Origin: Flavobacteriia bacterium
GTDB lineage: Bacteria; Bacteroidota; Bacteroidia; Flavobacteriales_D; Crocinitomicaceae
Reading direction: 5' to 3'
Assembly (NCBI GenBank): GCA_947455515.1
Contig: CANGOF010000001.1
Coordinates: 69,049-113,004 of the forward strand
Length of the DNA stretch: 43,956 bases
Positions 17,969-26,749 of the stretch are shown here, piece after piece; the stretch's first letter is position 1, and every line of letters starts with the position of its first letter. A program made the translations under genes and the position numbers. The notes beneath the pieces are model-generated. The model made no database searches. It was not told where the DNA came from and worked only from the letters and a program-made list of their open reading frames with translations.

Positions 17969-19522
17969 TCAATCTAAAAGTAATACAATCAAATCTTTTT
18001 CAAACGGATCCATCATTTCTTTTATTAAATCCATTTTCGCACTGAAGTTACCATCTTTACAAAAAGTAAAAAAGCTTTCTGTTCGTTCTTGTAAACCTTG
18101 ATTTGGAAATAACTTCGTTTTTAAGTCTTCCAATTGCTTCATCATAAGTTCAAATTGTGCTTTGCTTTGTTTTGTGAATTTAGATTTAATCATTTCCAGT
18201 TGCTTTGCCAACTTATTTGTTTCTGCATCTACAAATTTCCCCATATTTTGATCAAAGAAATTTGCTTGCTTGGACAAATTACTACTTAATTTTAAAAAAG
18301 CCTCATCGATGTTGGAAAAATCCAATTCATCTCCAGCATTTTTTGCTAAAAAATCACGTTGAATATCTTGAATGGATTGAAAAGTTTCTACCCAAGTTAT
18401 TCCTAATTTATCCATTTTTTTAAGATTGGTAGCATCTATAATTTGTATAGAATTTCTAACCGAAATTAAAGGAAATGTCAATCCTAGTTCATCAAAAATC
18501 CCTTTTTGTTGAATCCAATAACTAATTTCGCCTCCTCCACCAACGTATACTAAATTTGGTAAAATTGTTTCTTGGTATGCAGGTCTTAGCATAACATTAG
18601 GAGAAAACGCTTCTGGAGATTCTTTAATTTTACTTAATATTAAATGATCATTGCTATCGAGTAATCGTTCTCGTTTCCCTTTACTTAATTGAAACAAATT
18701 AATAGGTCGTGCGAATGCTTGCGGAGTAAATCCAAGTCTTTGAATTTCTTCGTTTGCTATATGTACGTTTTGTTCTACAAAAGGAGATTTTAGTTCTTTT
18801 TGCATCGCCGCAACAAATAGGGATTTTAACTCTGGTACATTTGGTTCGATTACAATTAATCCAAAACGTTCAAAAATTTTATGGTAAAAAGTTTTTGTTG
18901 CTTCTGCTACTGTATTACCATCGTAAGCATTCAACAAATTAAGTATTTCACTATCAGGATTATTTTGAAAAAAGGTAGCAATTTCATTTTTCATTTTTTC
19001 CCATTCCGCTAATTCATATTTTCCAACAGCGCCTCCTTGATTTTGATTCCAGCGAATTTCTTTTCCAAAAATGGTTGTATGATTTACTTCTTCTATATCG
19101 TGATCTTCGGTTGCCATCCAAAAAACTGGTAGAATGGAATAAGAAGGATACTTTTTACTCAACTCTTCAGCCAAACAAATACAATGAATTATTTTATAAA
19201 TAACATATGCAGGACCAGAAGCAATATTTAATTGATGTCCAGTTGTTACGGTAAACGTGTTTTCCTCTGCTAATTTTTCAATATTCTGAAATACTAACGA
19301 AGAAGGAGATAAAAAATCATATTGTTTTTTTAATGCACTCACCAATGTTTTTCTATTTTCAGAAGAATAATTGGACTTTTTCAAAAGGATTTGAGACTCA
19401 CAATTAGCCAACGAAAAAGGAGCTCTTATTAAGGAGCTTAATGCCTCTTGGTTATACATCAAGGTATTTGCTAATTTAGAAAATTGTCCTGATGTTTCGC
19501 GATGTAACGTATATTTCTGCAT
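17969..19522 (-). CDS. bshC: Bacillithiol biosynthesis cysteine-adding enzyme BshC
   Basis: A cytoplasmic enzyme that adds cysteine to glucosaminyl-malate in bacillithiol synthesis. The nucleotidyl-transferase-like core is recognisable from TVTTGHQLNIASGPAYVIYK (the GHQ motif), FWMATEDHDIEEVNH, LRPAYQETILPNLVYVGGGGE and SYWIQQKGIFDELG, with a coiled-coil C-terminus (about 435-490). Length from the chosen ATG is 517 residues, close to the family. I chose 19522 (MQKYTLHRE), the conserved N-terminus, not the ATG eight codons earlier. A TAnnTTTG box lies only 4 nt before this ATG. bshA and bshB are not in the window. Confidence 0.95.
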   Translation of the reverse strand: MQKYTLHRETSGQFSKLANTLMYNQEALSSLIRAPFSLANCESQILLKKSNYSSENRKTLVSALKKQYDFLSPSSLVFQNIEKLAEENTFTVTTGHQLNIASGPAYVIYKIIHCICLAEELSKKYPSYSILPVFWMATEDHDIEEVNHTTIFGKEIRWNQNQGGAVGKYELAEWEKMKNEIATFFQNNPDSEILNLLNAYDGNTVAEATKTFYHKIFERFGLIVIEPNVPELKSLFVAAMQKELKSPFVEQNVHIANEEIQRLGFTPQAFARPINLFQLSKGKRERLLDSNDHLILSKIKESPEAFSPNVMLRPAYQETILPNLVYVGGGGEISYWIQQKGIFDELGLTFPLISVRNSIQIIDATNLKKMDKLGITWVETFQSIQDIQRDFLAKNAGDELDFSNIDEAFLKLSSNLSKQANFFDQNMGKFVDAETNKLAKQLEMIKSKFTKQSKAQFELMMKQLEDLKTKLFPNQGLQERTESFFTFCKDGNFSAKMDLIKEMMDPFEKDLIVLLLD

Positions 19523-19526
19523 AGAA

Positions 19527-19534
19527 CAAAAGTA
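19527..19534 (-). promoter_or_regulatory. Putative promoter -7 box for bshC
   Basis: Minus-strand TACTTTTG fits TAnnTTTG. It ends 4 nt before the bshC ATG, which implies a leaderless or very short-leader transcript if it is used. Confidence 0.45.
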
Positions 19535-19608
19535 CTTAAACAACATTCAGGAATGAAATATGTGAAGTGATTTTTAAAAAACGTAACTTTACGTTTCAAA
19601 ATAATACT

Positions 19609-20040
19609 ATGGAAGCAATAATAAAAACTGCAAAAGGAGATATGAAAGTATCTTTTTATGAAAAAGATGCGCCAAACACGGTTGCAAACTTTGTGAAATT
19701 GGCAAAAGATGGATTTTACGATGGATTAACATTCCACCGAGTAATTCCTGATTTTGTAATTCAAGGAGGATGTCCAAAAGGTACAGGAGTTGGAGGTCCA
19801 GGTTACAAAATTGATTGTGAATTAACTGGAGATAATCAATACCACGATCGTGGCGTATTATCTATGGCACATGCTGGAAGAAACACAGGTGGTTCACAGT
19901 TTTTCGTATGTCATAGTAGAAGACAAACTTCCCATTTAGATCGTAATCATACTTGTTTTGGTAAAGTATATGAAGGTTTGGAAGTAATTGACGCGATTAA
20001 AGAAGGGGATAAAATCAATTCAATAGAAATTATTGATTAA
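19609..20040 (+). CDS. Cyclophilin-type peptidyl-prolyl cis-trans isomerase
   Basis: A 143-residue single-domain cyclophilin that catalyses proline isomerisation during folding. The core motifs are visible: [16 protein letters not shown] (catalytic Arg and Phe), [33 protein letters not shown] and [12 protein letters not shown]. There is no signal peptide, so it is cytosolic. I chose ATG 19609 ([12 protein letters not shown]) because it begins the first beta strand; an upstream GTG at 19567 would add 14 poorly conserved residues. It is divergent from bshC and followed by a good terminator. Confidence 0.95.
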   Translation: MEAIIKTAKGDMKVSFYEKDAPNTVANFVKLAKDGFYDGLTFHRVIPDFVIQGGCPKGTGVGGPGYKIDCELTGDNQYHDRGVLSMAHAGRNTGGSQFFVCHSRRQTSHLDRNHTCFGKVYEGLEVIDAIKEGDKINSIEIID

Positions 20041-20091
20041 TAACTTCTATAAATTGCTTTTTTTTTGTTCAACTGCAAAATTAATATCATT

Positions 20092-20127
20092 GAGGTTGTT
20101 TGATTTATCAAGCAACCTCTCTTTTTT
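20092..20127 (+). terminator. Rho-independent terminator after the cyclophilin
   Basis: GAGGTTGTTTGA pairs with TCAAGCAACCTC (12 bp, one G-U) around TTTA, followed by TCTTTTTT. Confidence 0.85.
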
Positions 20128-20159
20128 CATCTAATTAAGTGTACTTTATCTTAAAATCA

Positions 20160-20190
20160 TTGGATAACACAAAAAAAAAACACAACTTTG
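20160..20190 (+). promoter_or_regulatory. Putative promoter for the sorting-domain/PorP operon
   Basis: TTG at 20160-20162, a 20-nt spacer and CAACTTTG at 20183-20190 resemble TTTG-N19-20-TAnnTTTG with one mismatch in the -7 box, 23 nt before the ATG at 20214. Confidence 0.45.
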
Positions 20191-20213
20191 TGACCAAATA
20201 TTTGTCCGTCAAA

Positions 20214-20600
20214 ATGAAAGTAAAGATACTTTTTGTTTTTTTAGTAATCCTTGCACCAGCTTTTTCTAGTAAAGCTAGTACTTTCATGGATTCTTTAAAT
20301 TACAATTATTTTACTCCGAATGGAGATTCAATCAACGATTTTTATAAGATTGAGAAATTAGAAACATTTCGTGACCATAAGTTTTCTGTATTTAATCGTT
20401 GGGGAGATTTAGTATTTTCTGCTTCTCCATATTCAAACAATCCAAACGATGGTACTAATACTACATTTGTAGGTTTATGTAATCAACCACTTTGTATTTT
20501 TGGAAAGGAATTACCTGAAGGGATTTATATGTACCAATTAGAATATAAATTTGAGGATAAAACTACTTTTATTAACGGTAAATTAATTTTGAAACGATGA
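20214..20600 (+). CDS. Very small exported T9SS type B sorting-domain protein
   Basis: A 128-residue protein made of a signal peptide (MKVKILFVFLVILAPAFSS) and almost nothing but a gliding-motility-type C-terminal domain: YFTPNGDSINDFYKI, FSVFNRWGDLVF and LPEGIYMYQLEYKFEDKTTF, ending GKLILKR. Such domains normally form the last 85-100 residues of very large T9SS cargo; here there is no cargo. The usual W-D-G after the tyrosine is replaced by a loop with two Cys (GLCNQPLCIFG). The ATG at 20214 places the signal peptide first; the frame is open upstream to 20139. It overlaps the PorP/SprF gene by ATGA, so the two are translationally coupled. Confidence 0.88.
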   Translation: MKVKILFVFLVILAPAFSSKASTFMDSLNYNYFTPNGDSINDFYKIEKLETFRDHKFSVFNRWGDLVFSASPYSNNPNDGTNTTFVGLCNQPLCIFGKELPEGIYMYQLEYKFEDKTTFINGKLILKR

Positions 20601-21628
20601 AGATTATAAGCCTTGTCGTTTTATTACTCAGCGTAACTGTAGGATTTTCTCAATCACGACAATTTTACAATCAATATATGTTAAATCCAGGATTTTTAAA
20701 TCCTGCGAATATGGATGTATTTACTAAGTATGGAACAATTTTAATGTCTCATTACGATTACACCTCCCAAGATAATTCTGCAAGTAATTTCGCATTATTA
20801 TCGCATTACAATTATAGACCCCATTTGGGTTTTTCCGGTTTAGCTGTAAACGATAATTTTGGCGGTTACAATCAATTAGAAGTTGCTGGAAATGTTGCTT
20901 ACAAACATTTTACCCGCAGCAATGGTGGAATGTCCTTTTCATATGGTATGCGCCTTGGATTTACGCAAAACACACTAAACGCAACTAATTTGTATTACCG
21001 TCAGTTAGATGATCCAACATTGAATCAACCTGGGATAAATAAATTTGGAGTGAATCTGGGATTTGGATTTTCCATGGTAACACCAAATTTCGACCTTAAT
21101 GTTAGCTTACCAACCGTATTAGGAAATAGATTACCTGCTTCTATCATAGATACAACGTCCAAACACAGTATGTTTGACATGAAGAGTAACAATTTGTTTA
21201 TATCTACTGGATATAAATTCCGATGGGATAATGGCTTTTATGTTTTTTACCCAACTTTATCTTTTAGAAGTATTGTGGGCGCACCAATTAACGTAAGTGC
21301 AGATTTGAACTTTCTATTAAACCAATTGATTTGGGTAGGTGCAGGTTATAGAACCGATAATACAATTGTTGCAAGCGCTGGTGTGTTTTTAGATTTAGGA
21401 TGGAGGTTTGTATACACTTACAATAATGCAGCGTTAAGCAAACATTTCAACACTGGTCCGAGTCATGAAATTTCTATAGGATATGCTAGAACTATTCCTG
21501 AGAATCCTTTTGTATATCGTAAGTATACTAAGTCAAATGGTGAAACTAAAAAGAAGAAACACTTAAATATTAAGCTTCCTAAGATTAAAATATTTAAAAA
21601 ATTGAAAGGTAGAATGAAGTACAATTAA
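20597..21628 (+). CDS. PorP/SprF family type IX secretion membrane protein
   Basis: A 343-residue outer-membrane beta-barrel of the PorP/SprF family, which anchors type B sorting-domain cargo or helps T9SS in gliding bacteria. The N-terminus has a signal peptide (about 1-18, VTVGFSQ) and the family hallmark QFYNQYMLNPGFLNPA, followed by barrel strands such as HYNYRPHLGFSGLAVNDNFGG and ending HEISIGYARTI. The last 40 residues are very Lys-rich (KKKKHLNIKLPKIKIFKKLKGR), a likely surface or periplasmic tail. It overlaps the small sorting-domain gene by 4 nt, the usual pairing, and ends at a strong terminator. Confidence 0.94.
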   Translation: MKIISLVVLLLSVTVGFSQSRQFYNQYMLNPGFLNPANMDVFTKYGTILMSHYDYTSQDNSASNFALLSHYNYRPHLGFSGLAVNDNFGGYNQLEVAGNVAYKHFTRSNGGMSFSYGMRLGFTQNTLNATNLYYRQLDDPTLNQPGINKFGVNLGFGFSMVTPNFDLNVSLPTVLGNRLPASIIDTTSKHSMFDMKSNNLFISTGYKFRWDNGFYVFYPTLSFRSIVGAPINVSADLNFLLNQLIWVGAGYRTDNTIVASAGVFLDLGWRFVYTYNNAALSKHFNTGPSHEISIGYARTIPENPFVYRKYTKSNGETKKKKHLNIKLPKIKIFKKLKGRMKYN

Positions 21629-21647
21629 TTTTACGTTATTTAATATT

Positions 21648-21681
21648 AAACCGTAATTACTTGGTAATTACGGTTTTTTTT
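21648..21681 (+). terminator. Rho-independent terminator after porP/sprF-like gene
   Basis: AAACCGTAATTAC pairs perfectly with GTAATTACGGTTT (13 bp) around a TTG loop, ending in a run of eight T. Confidence 0.92.
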
Positions 21682-21750
21682 GTTCAATAAATAGAATATA
21701 TTTTACATATCATCGTTTTATGTTTAAAAGATTACAACCTATATGATGTT

Positions 21751-24426
21751 ATGAAACTTCTACATTTCTTAATGTTCCTGTCTTTTATTCTATTATCCTT
21801 TAATAAAATTTACGGGCAAATCAATCCTATGAATATCAATAAGAAATTATTGGAGCATGAAATAAAATCCCTTATTGATTCAACAAGAATTTCTCATCAA
21901 TTAAAGCCATTATATAATGATTCCATCTTATATGTTGCATCCAATCATCACGCCAAATACATGTTGACAAAGGGTGAGTTAAGTCATATAGAATTAAACA
22001 ATAAATTAGTTGCAAACCCACAAGATCGAGCGAAATTTTATGGGGCTCCTTCCAATTATTATGTAGGAGAAAATGTTGCATACACTTCCTATAATGCATC
22101 AGTAAAAATTAAAAATAAACTCTTTCAAACTTATTCAATCAAAGAAATTGCGCGAAGTTTGGTTTTTTCTTGGGTTAATTCTAAAGGTCATTATAAAAAC
22201 ATTGTGCACCCAGAATATCAGGTAACTGGACTTTCAATAAGTATTGATACAACGACTAAACGTATCTATGCATGTCAAAAATTTGCAGAAGTACTTTATG
22301 TTTACACATTCACAGAAAGCAAAGCATTTTTCCCTTATACAAATTCCAAAGAGATAGCTAGACTACAAGCTATAGTCCCAAAGCAACAAAACTTAACGTA
22401 TCCTTATGAATTAAGATCAGACACAGTTAGTTGCGAATCTTGTAAAGATGAATGGGAGAATTTTCCAGGTGTTTCTGTCGCCATCAAGGATAACAATTTT
22501 ATTTTAAGGTTTGAAAATGAAACGTTTATTAAATCGGTGATCCAAAATAAATGGGATGGTTTTGCAATTGAAATTATGCCTTTTGAACCTTTTGCCTGCG
22601 GAAATCCAGCTTACACTGACGAAGCTAGTCGCCGTAATGCAAAAAAAAGAACCTCTGGAAAGTTACTTGCTCCTGTGTACCGCGATGAATTGATTAAGGG
22701 ATTTAAACAACGAAAAAAACGCAAGAATTTTAAGTTTATCAATTACATAATGTCAGCTGATTCTGTTTCCTTTCTTAAGCGTTTTGGGAGGTATAAATTG
22801 GTTAATTTTGAATCGAATTATTTTGAATACAAGATCGGGAAAGTACCGAAAGATGTATCCGGTTGGTGGAATCATAACTTAGTATATATCCATAACAAGC
22901 AAATTTGCCATGTTGTTTACCTTACCAATTATCCAGGAGAATTAATACTTGAATTATTAGATGTTCCCTATTATCCTCCCGTTCCAAAAGATGATTATTC
23001 ATTTGAAATCGAATATTTTAGCGATACGTTGACACTCCATTTTCCTGTAGGAGAAACAACACCAAAAGAAACTTCTTTTGCAGAATTGATTGATCGTTAT
23101 CAATTGAAAAATTTGACCATAACAGACGTAAATATTCAAGGTTTTTGTTCGGTTGAAGGCGATAGTTTAATCAACAAACGTCTACACCAAGATCGTGCAC
23201 AAAACTTGTTGACAAAATTAAAACCGCTCACATCGAAATCAACACGCTATTATAAGTCTTCCCAGGTGGACTGGAATCATTTTTATGAAAAAACACAAAA
23301 AGATAAGAAATGGCGTTTTTTAGCAATGCTTCCTAAAGATCAATTGCTAGGGTATTTAAACAATTCTAAAAATGAGCAACCAACAGATATTTTAAATGAT
23401 GAACGTAGGGTAGTGGTTGTCATTCATTCCGTGAAATATTTTAATAAAAAAACCGCATTTTATTACGTAAAAAGGGATTTTGACTCTTCTTTTTATCGAA
23501 AAACTGGAACTCAATTGCATACCATCAATGATGAAAAACTCAGTAAATTATATGAAAAAGCATATTATTTAACCACCGTAGATTCTTTATCTCGAAAGGA
23601 CTTCTTGCGCTTAACATTCCCATCAGGTGATTTTTCAAGTTCACACATTTTACATCACGATATTGCGTTCTATCGCTACCATTTGTTAAAAGATTCAGCG
23701 AGTGCTTCTCAATTGAGTCAATTAGAAGGAGAAGTAGCTAAAGCGTTTGATAAATGTGGAGCTGCAGAACATTTGTCTCCGCAATTTCATTACCTCCATG
23801 CTTGTTTATTAGTGAAAAAAATTCAGCAAGAAGGAAAAAAAGGGATGGTGAATAAAGAACTCATTGAAAAAACATTTGATCGATTAAACACTTTATTGAC
23901 TTCTTATCAGTTGGACTCGGTTTTTTACTTAAATGTCGCGGTTGCAAATTTGAATGTCATCCAGACCTTAATAGCTTCTGTTGGTCCTGAAAAAATTATT
24001 GAATACAGTGATATCGTGAATAGTAGCTTGATTCAAATCGTCGAATTTTATCGTTTTAGTCATCAATTGTCCCCTGAACGTGTGGTTGCTTTATCGAAAT
24101 TGTTATGTTATTTTCAAAACGTTCCATTGGCTATTGACTTGTGTACCGAATTCTTGGATCATCCAGAAGTCTTAAAAATTTACCTCAAATTAGCTTACAA
24201 TCATTCTTCTTTTTTATCGAACGAATATCAAATCCAATACGAACAAAATTATTTGAATTTATTATATGAAAGTCGTACTAAAATGACAGATAATGAATGG
24301 TGTGAACTTTTTTATGGTCAATATGGAATTCCTTTTCAAATCATGGATTCAGAAAAAATTCACACTCAATTCTGTGTATCTTGCCCAAATCGTGTCAATG
24401 AACTTTTTGAAGAAATGAAACGCTAG
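21751..24426 (+). CDS. Secreted CAP-domain protein with OmpA-like segment
   Basis: An 891-residue exported protein with a signal peptide (about 1-22, ends KIYGQ). Residues about 30-185 form a CAP/SCP domain: YVASNHHAKYMLTKGELSH, YVGENVAYTSYN, SWVNSKGHYKNIVHPEYQ and TGLSI, with the conserved His and Glu positions. The middle (200-440) is unrecognised and has a CESC motif and a basic patch (KQRKKRKNFK). Residues about 450-560 resemble an OmpA/MotB peptidoglycan-binding core (IQGFCSVEGDSLINKRL...DRAQNLLTKL...ERRVVVVIH). The last 300 residues look helical. Single gene between terminator and repeat tract. Role unknown, probably at the cell wall. Confidence 0.8.
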   Translation: MKLLHFLMFLSFILLSFNKIYGQINPMNINKKLLEHEIKSLIDSTRISHQLKPLYNDSILYVASNHHAKYMLTKGELSHIELNNKLVANPQDRAKFYGAPSNYYVGENVAYTSYNASVKIKNKLFQTYSIKEIARSLVFSWVNSKGHYKNIVHPEYQVTGLSISIDTTTKRIYACQKFAEVLYVYTFTESKAFFPYTNSKEIARLQAIVPKQQNLTYPYELRSDTVSCESCKDEWENFPGVSVAIKDNNFILRFENETFIKSVIQNKWDGFAIEIMPFEPFACGNPAYTDEASRRNAKKRTSGKLLAPVYRDELIKGFKQRKKRKNFKFINYIMSADSVSFLKRFGRYKLVNFESNYFEYKIGKVPKDVSGWWNHNLVYIHNKQICHVVYLTNYPGELILELLDVPYYPPVPKDDYSFEIEYFSDTLTLHFPVGETTPKETSFAELIDRYQLKNLTITDVNIQGFCSVEGDSLINKRLHQDRAQNLLTKLKPLTSKSTRYYKSSQVDWNHFYEKTQKDKKWRFLAMLPKDQLLGYLNNSKNEQPTDILNDERRVVVVIHSVKYFNKKTAFYYVKRDFDSSFYRKTGTQLHTINDEKLSKLYEKAYYLTTVDSLSRKDFLRLTFPSGDFSSSHILHHDIAFYRYHLLKDSASASQLSQLEGEVAKAFDKCGAAEHLSPQFHYLHACLLVKKIQQEGKKGMVNKELIEKTFDRLNTLLTSYQLDSVFYLNVAVANLNVIQTLIASVGPEKIIEYSDIVNSSLIQIVEFYRFSHQLSPERVVALSKLLCYFQNVPLAIDLCTEFLDHPEVLKIYLKLAYNHSSFLSNEYQIQYEQNYLNLLYESRTKMTDNEWCELFYGQYGIPFQIMDSEKIHTQFCVSCPNRVNELFEEMKR

Positions 24427-24482
24427 TAGTTTTTATGCAAGTAAATACGGATTATTTTACCGTTGTAAAGGTTCATTTTTTA

Positions 24483-24565
24483 TATAATGGAAATTTTACA
24501 TAGTTTTTTTTCTAGTATAATGGAAATTTTATATAGTTTTTTTTCTATTATATTGGAAAATATAC
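24483..24565 (+). repeat. Two and a half tandem 33-nt repeats upstream of the ATPase
   Basis: Units at 24483-24515 and 24516-24548 differ at only two positions (TATAATGGAAATTTTA, then TATAG with an eight-T run and CTA). A third, diverged copy starts at 24549 (TATATTGGAAA) and runs into the promoter-like TACTTTTG. Each unit holds a TAnnTTTT-like stretch. Confidence 0.85.
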
Positions 24566-24573
24566 TACTTTTG
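24566..24573 (+). promoter_or_regulatory. Putative promoter -7 box for the DUF4143 ATPase
   Basis: TACTTTTG matches TAnnTTTG, 17 nt before the ATG at 24591, at the end of the tandem repeats. Confidence 0.5.
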
Positions 24574-24590
24574 AATAAAGATTAAATCTA

Positions 24591-25718
24591 ATGAGTTCCG
24601 TAAATCGCCTCTTAAAACATCAGTTGACCTATTGGTTAAACAAGCGAAAAGTACTTGTGTTGACAGGTGCGCGACAAGTTGGTAAAACAACATTGTTAAA
24701 GGATTTGTTTGAAGGGCAGCAAATGTTATGGCTAAATGGGGATGATCCAGCAGTTCGAACACGTTTAGATAATATAAATCTTTCAGGAATTAAAGATTTA
24801 GTAGGCGGGTATCAGATTGTGGTGATAGATGAGGTACAACGTATTCTCAATCCTGGGATTTTATTGAAGATGATGATCGATAATTTCCCAGAGGTACAGT
24901 TTGTGGCAACTGGTTCATCGGCGTTGGAAATTTCAGACAAGGTATTTGAACCTTTAACAGGAAGACACATTTTATTTCATTTATATCCATTTGCACAAGC
25001 GGAGATTTACCCAACAAAATCTTCTTTTGAATTGGAACAACAACTTCCTTTTCATTTGCGTTATGGTTCGTACCCAGATGTTGTCTTAAACCCTAATGAT
25101 GCAGAAGTATTATTGAAAAATTTAGCAGGACAATATTTATACAAAGACGTATTGGTTTGGAAAGATATTCGTAAACCAGAATTATTGGATAAATTATTGA
25201 AGTTACTAGCCTATCAAGTGAGTTCGGAAGTTTCCATTCATGAATTAGCGAATGCCTTAAAAGTGAAATCCGAAACTGTTGAAAATTACATTGACTTATT
25301 AGAAAAATCCTTTGTTGTTTTTCGTCTAAAATCTTATAGTACCAACGATCGAAAAGAGGTCACGAAGATGAGTAAAATTTACTTTTGGGACAATGGAATT
25401 CGCAACGCAATTATCGATGATTTTAGACCCTTGGAATTACGAAACGACATTGGTTCACTTTGGGAAAACTTCTTGGTTTCAGAACGCCTGAAAATGAAGG
25501 CGTGGAAAGGGATTTCTACCAAAAGTTATTTTTGGAGAAACAAACAACAACGCGAGGTGGATTATATCGAAGAACAATACGGAGAATTAACCGCATTCGA
25601 AATGAAGTGGAACGCACAGAAAAACCATAAAGTAACGCTTGCTTTTACAAATGCGTATCCAACGGCGAAAACGGAAATCATTACTCCGTTGAATTTTAAA
25701 GGATTTGTGTTTGTGTAA
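24591..25718 (+). CDS. AAA-family ATPase with DUF4143 C-terminal domain
   Basis: A 375-residue cytoplasmic ATP-binding protein of the widespread AAA_14/DUF4143 family. It has Walker A TGARQVGKTT (about 24-33), Walker B VVIDEVQRI (near 80), sensor FVATGSSALEIS, then a winged-helix segment (VSIHELANALKVKSETVENYIDLLEKSFVVFRL) and a nuclease-like C-terminal fold (YFWRNKQQREVDYIEEQYGELTAFEMKW, a possible PD-(D/E)xK strand set). Biochemical function of the family is poorly known; it is often found in accessory DNA. Its stop is 5 nt from the convergent YwqK-like gene. Confidence 0.9.
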   Translation: MSSVNRLLKHQLTYWLNKRKVLVLTGARQVGKTTLLKDLFEGQQMLWLNGDDPAVRTRLDNINLSGIKDLVGGYQIVVIDEVQRILNPGILLKMMIDNFPEVQFVATGSSALEISDKVFEPLTGRHILFHLYPFAQAEIYPTKSSFELEQQLPFHLRYGSYPDVVLNPNDAEVLLKNLAGQYLYKDVLVWKDIRKPELLDKLLKLLAYQVSSEVSIHELANALKVKSETVENYIDLLEKSFVVFRLKSYSTNDRKEVTKMSKIYFWDNGIRNAIIDDFRPLELRNDIGSLWENFLVSERLKMKAWKGISTKSYFWRNKQQREVDYIEEQYGELTAFEMKWNAQKNHKVTLAFTNAYPTAKTEIITPLNFKGFVFV

Positions 25719-25723
25719 AATAT

Positions 25724-26557
25724 TTATAAATGTTCGCATTGATATTCATTTCCATCCTCATCCCAACACTTATCTGAAATCCATAAATCTTCTAAAAATA
25801 GTATTTCTTGTGATTTTTTTCCATTTTTAAAATAAATGATATTGAACCCATGTTTTTTTCCATTTTTATAATTAGTTTCTTCAGCTAATAATCCATTCTC
25901 GTTCCAAATTTTATTTTTGTCTGTCAATTCTCCATTAATAATATTATACTCCCAATGTTGGGAGCCACTTCTATACCACCCCCTACTAATACCGTTTTCT
26001 TTACCGTTTAAGTAAGATAGCTCATATTCTTTTTGTCCATTTTCATAAAAAACTGTTAAGGTACCATTACCATCTTTTAAATAAACATTTCCTAAACTTT
26101 CTCCTTTTGAGGAAAATACACGTTGCCAACCAAACCTTAATCCATTGATAAAATTTTCTTCGGATTTTAATTGTCCATTTTCATACCATTCTTTAATTAG
26201 ACCATCTTTGTTACCTAACATGAAATTGCCTTCAAACTCTATTTGCCCATTTTCGTACCATGTTCTTCGAATACCATTTAATTCTCCATTTAATCTATTA
26301 TCATGCATTTTTAGATTACCATTTTCATACCAACATTTAAATATGCCATTTTCTTTACCATTCAAAAAATTAACTTCAATATCTAGTTGTCCATTCTTAT
26401 ACATTTCATAGACAATTCCTGTTACTGGCTTTTTGTCTTTTGAAGTATAAACAATTTCATCAGCATCAAATATATTAGTTTCACTTGCTAAAATTTTAAT
26501 CTGTGAATAGGTCAATAATGGCAAAATAAATAAGATACAAAGAGAATAATATTTCAT
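25724..26557 (-). CDS. Secreted YwqK/MORN-like repeat protein
   Basis: A 277-residue exported protein: signal peptide (MKYYSLCILFILPLLTYSQ), then about nine repeats of roughly 23 residues built on W-Y-E-N-G-x-L-x3-E-x5-N-G-x3-G (for example EWYENGQLKSEENFINGLRFG). The repeats match the YwqK 'antitoxin' and MORN-like family. The name is inherited from Bacillus YwqK, antitoxin of the LXG toxin YwqJ; no toxin gene is adjacent here. With a signal peptide it acts outside the cytoplasm. The start at 26557 is chosen for the signal peptide; the frame is open to 26608. Probable transcription is alone, about 190 nt after the small gene upstream. Confidence 0.87.
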   Translation of the reverse strand: MKYYSLCILFILPLLTYSQIKILASETNIFDADEIVYTSKDKKPVTGIVYEMYKNGQLDIEVNFLNGKENGIFKCWYENGNLKMHDNRLNGELNGIRRTWYENGQIEFEGNFMLGNKDGLIKEWYENGQLKSEENFINGLRFGWQRVFSSKGESLGNVYLKDGNGTLTVFYENGQKEYELSYLNGKENGISRGWYRSGSQHWEYNIINGELTDKNKIWNENGLLAEETNYKNGKKHGFNIIYFKNGKKSQEILFLEDLWISDKCWDEDGNEYQCEHL

Positions 26558-26749
26558 AATTTTTAATGTTAATAATTTAGTTTTTATTAAATAATTAAGA
26601 TGATACATTTATATAGATATAATTACATGAAAAAAATAACCATTTCTATTTCTATTATTTTTATTCTATTGAATCCTTCCTATTGTTAGTTAACGGCTAT
26701 TTTTTTTCGAATTAAAAAGAATATAAGCGATACACCTATGTAATCTATT

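Noticed and set aside
25724-26557. Repeated DNA that might be a CRISPR array
   Set aside because: The repeats are not identical and encode about nine YwqK/MORN-like protein repeats in one continuous frame.
25724-26557. Toxin partner for the YwqK-like 'antitoxin'
   Set aside because: No LXG or other toxin gene is adjacent, and the protein has a signal peptide, so the antitoxin name is not taken as function.
26558-26749. Possible short gene between the YwqK-like gene and the small secreted protein
   Set aside because: Only very AT-rich sequence with no supported open frame, hairpin or promoter match was seen.
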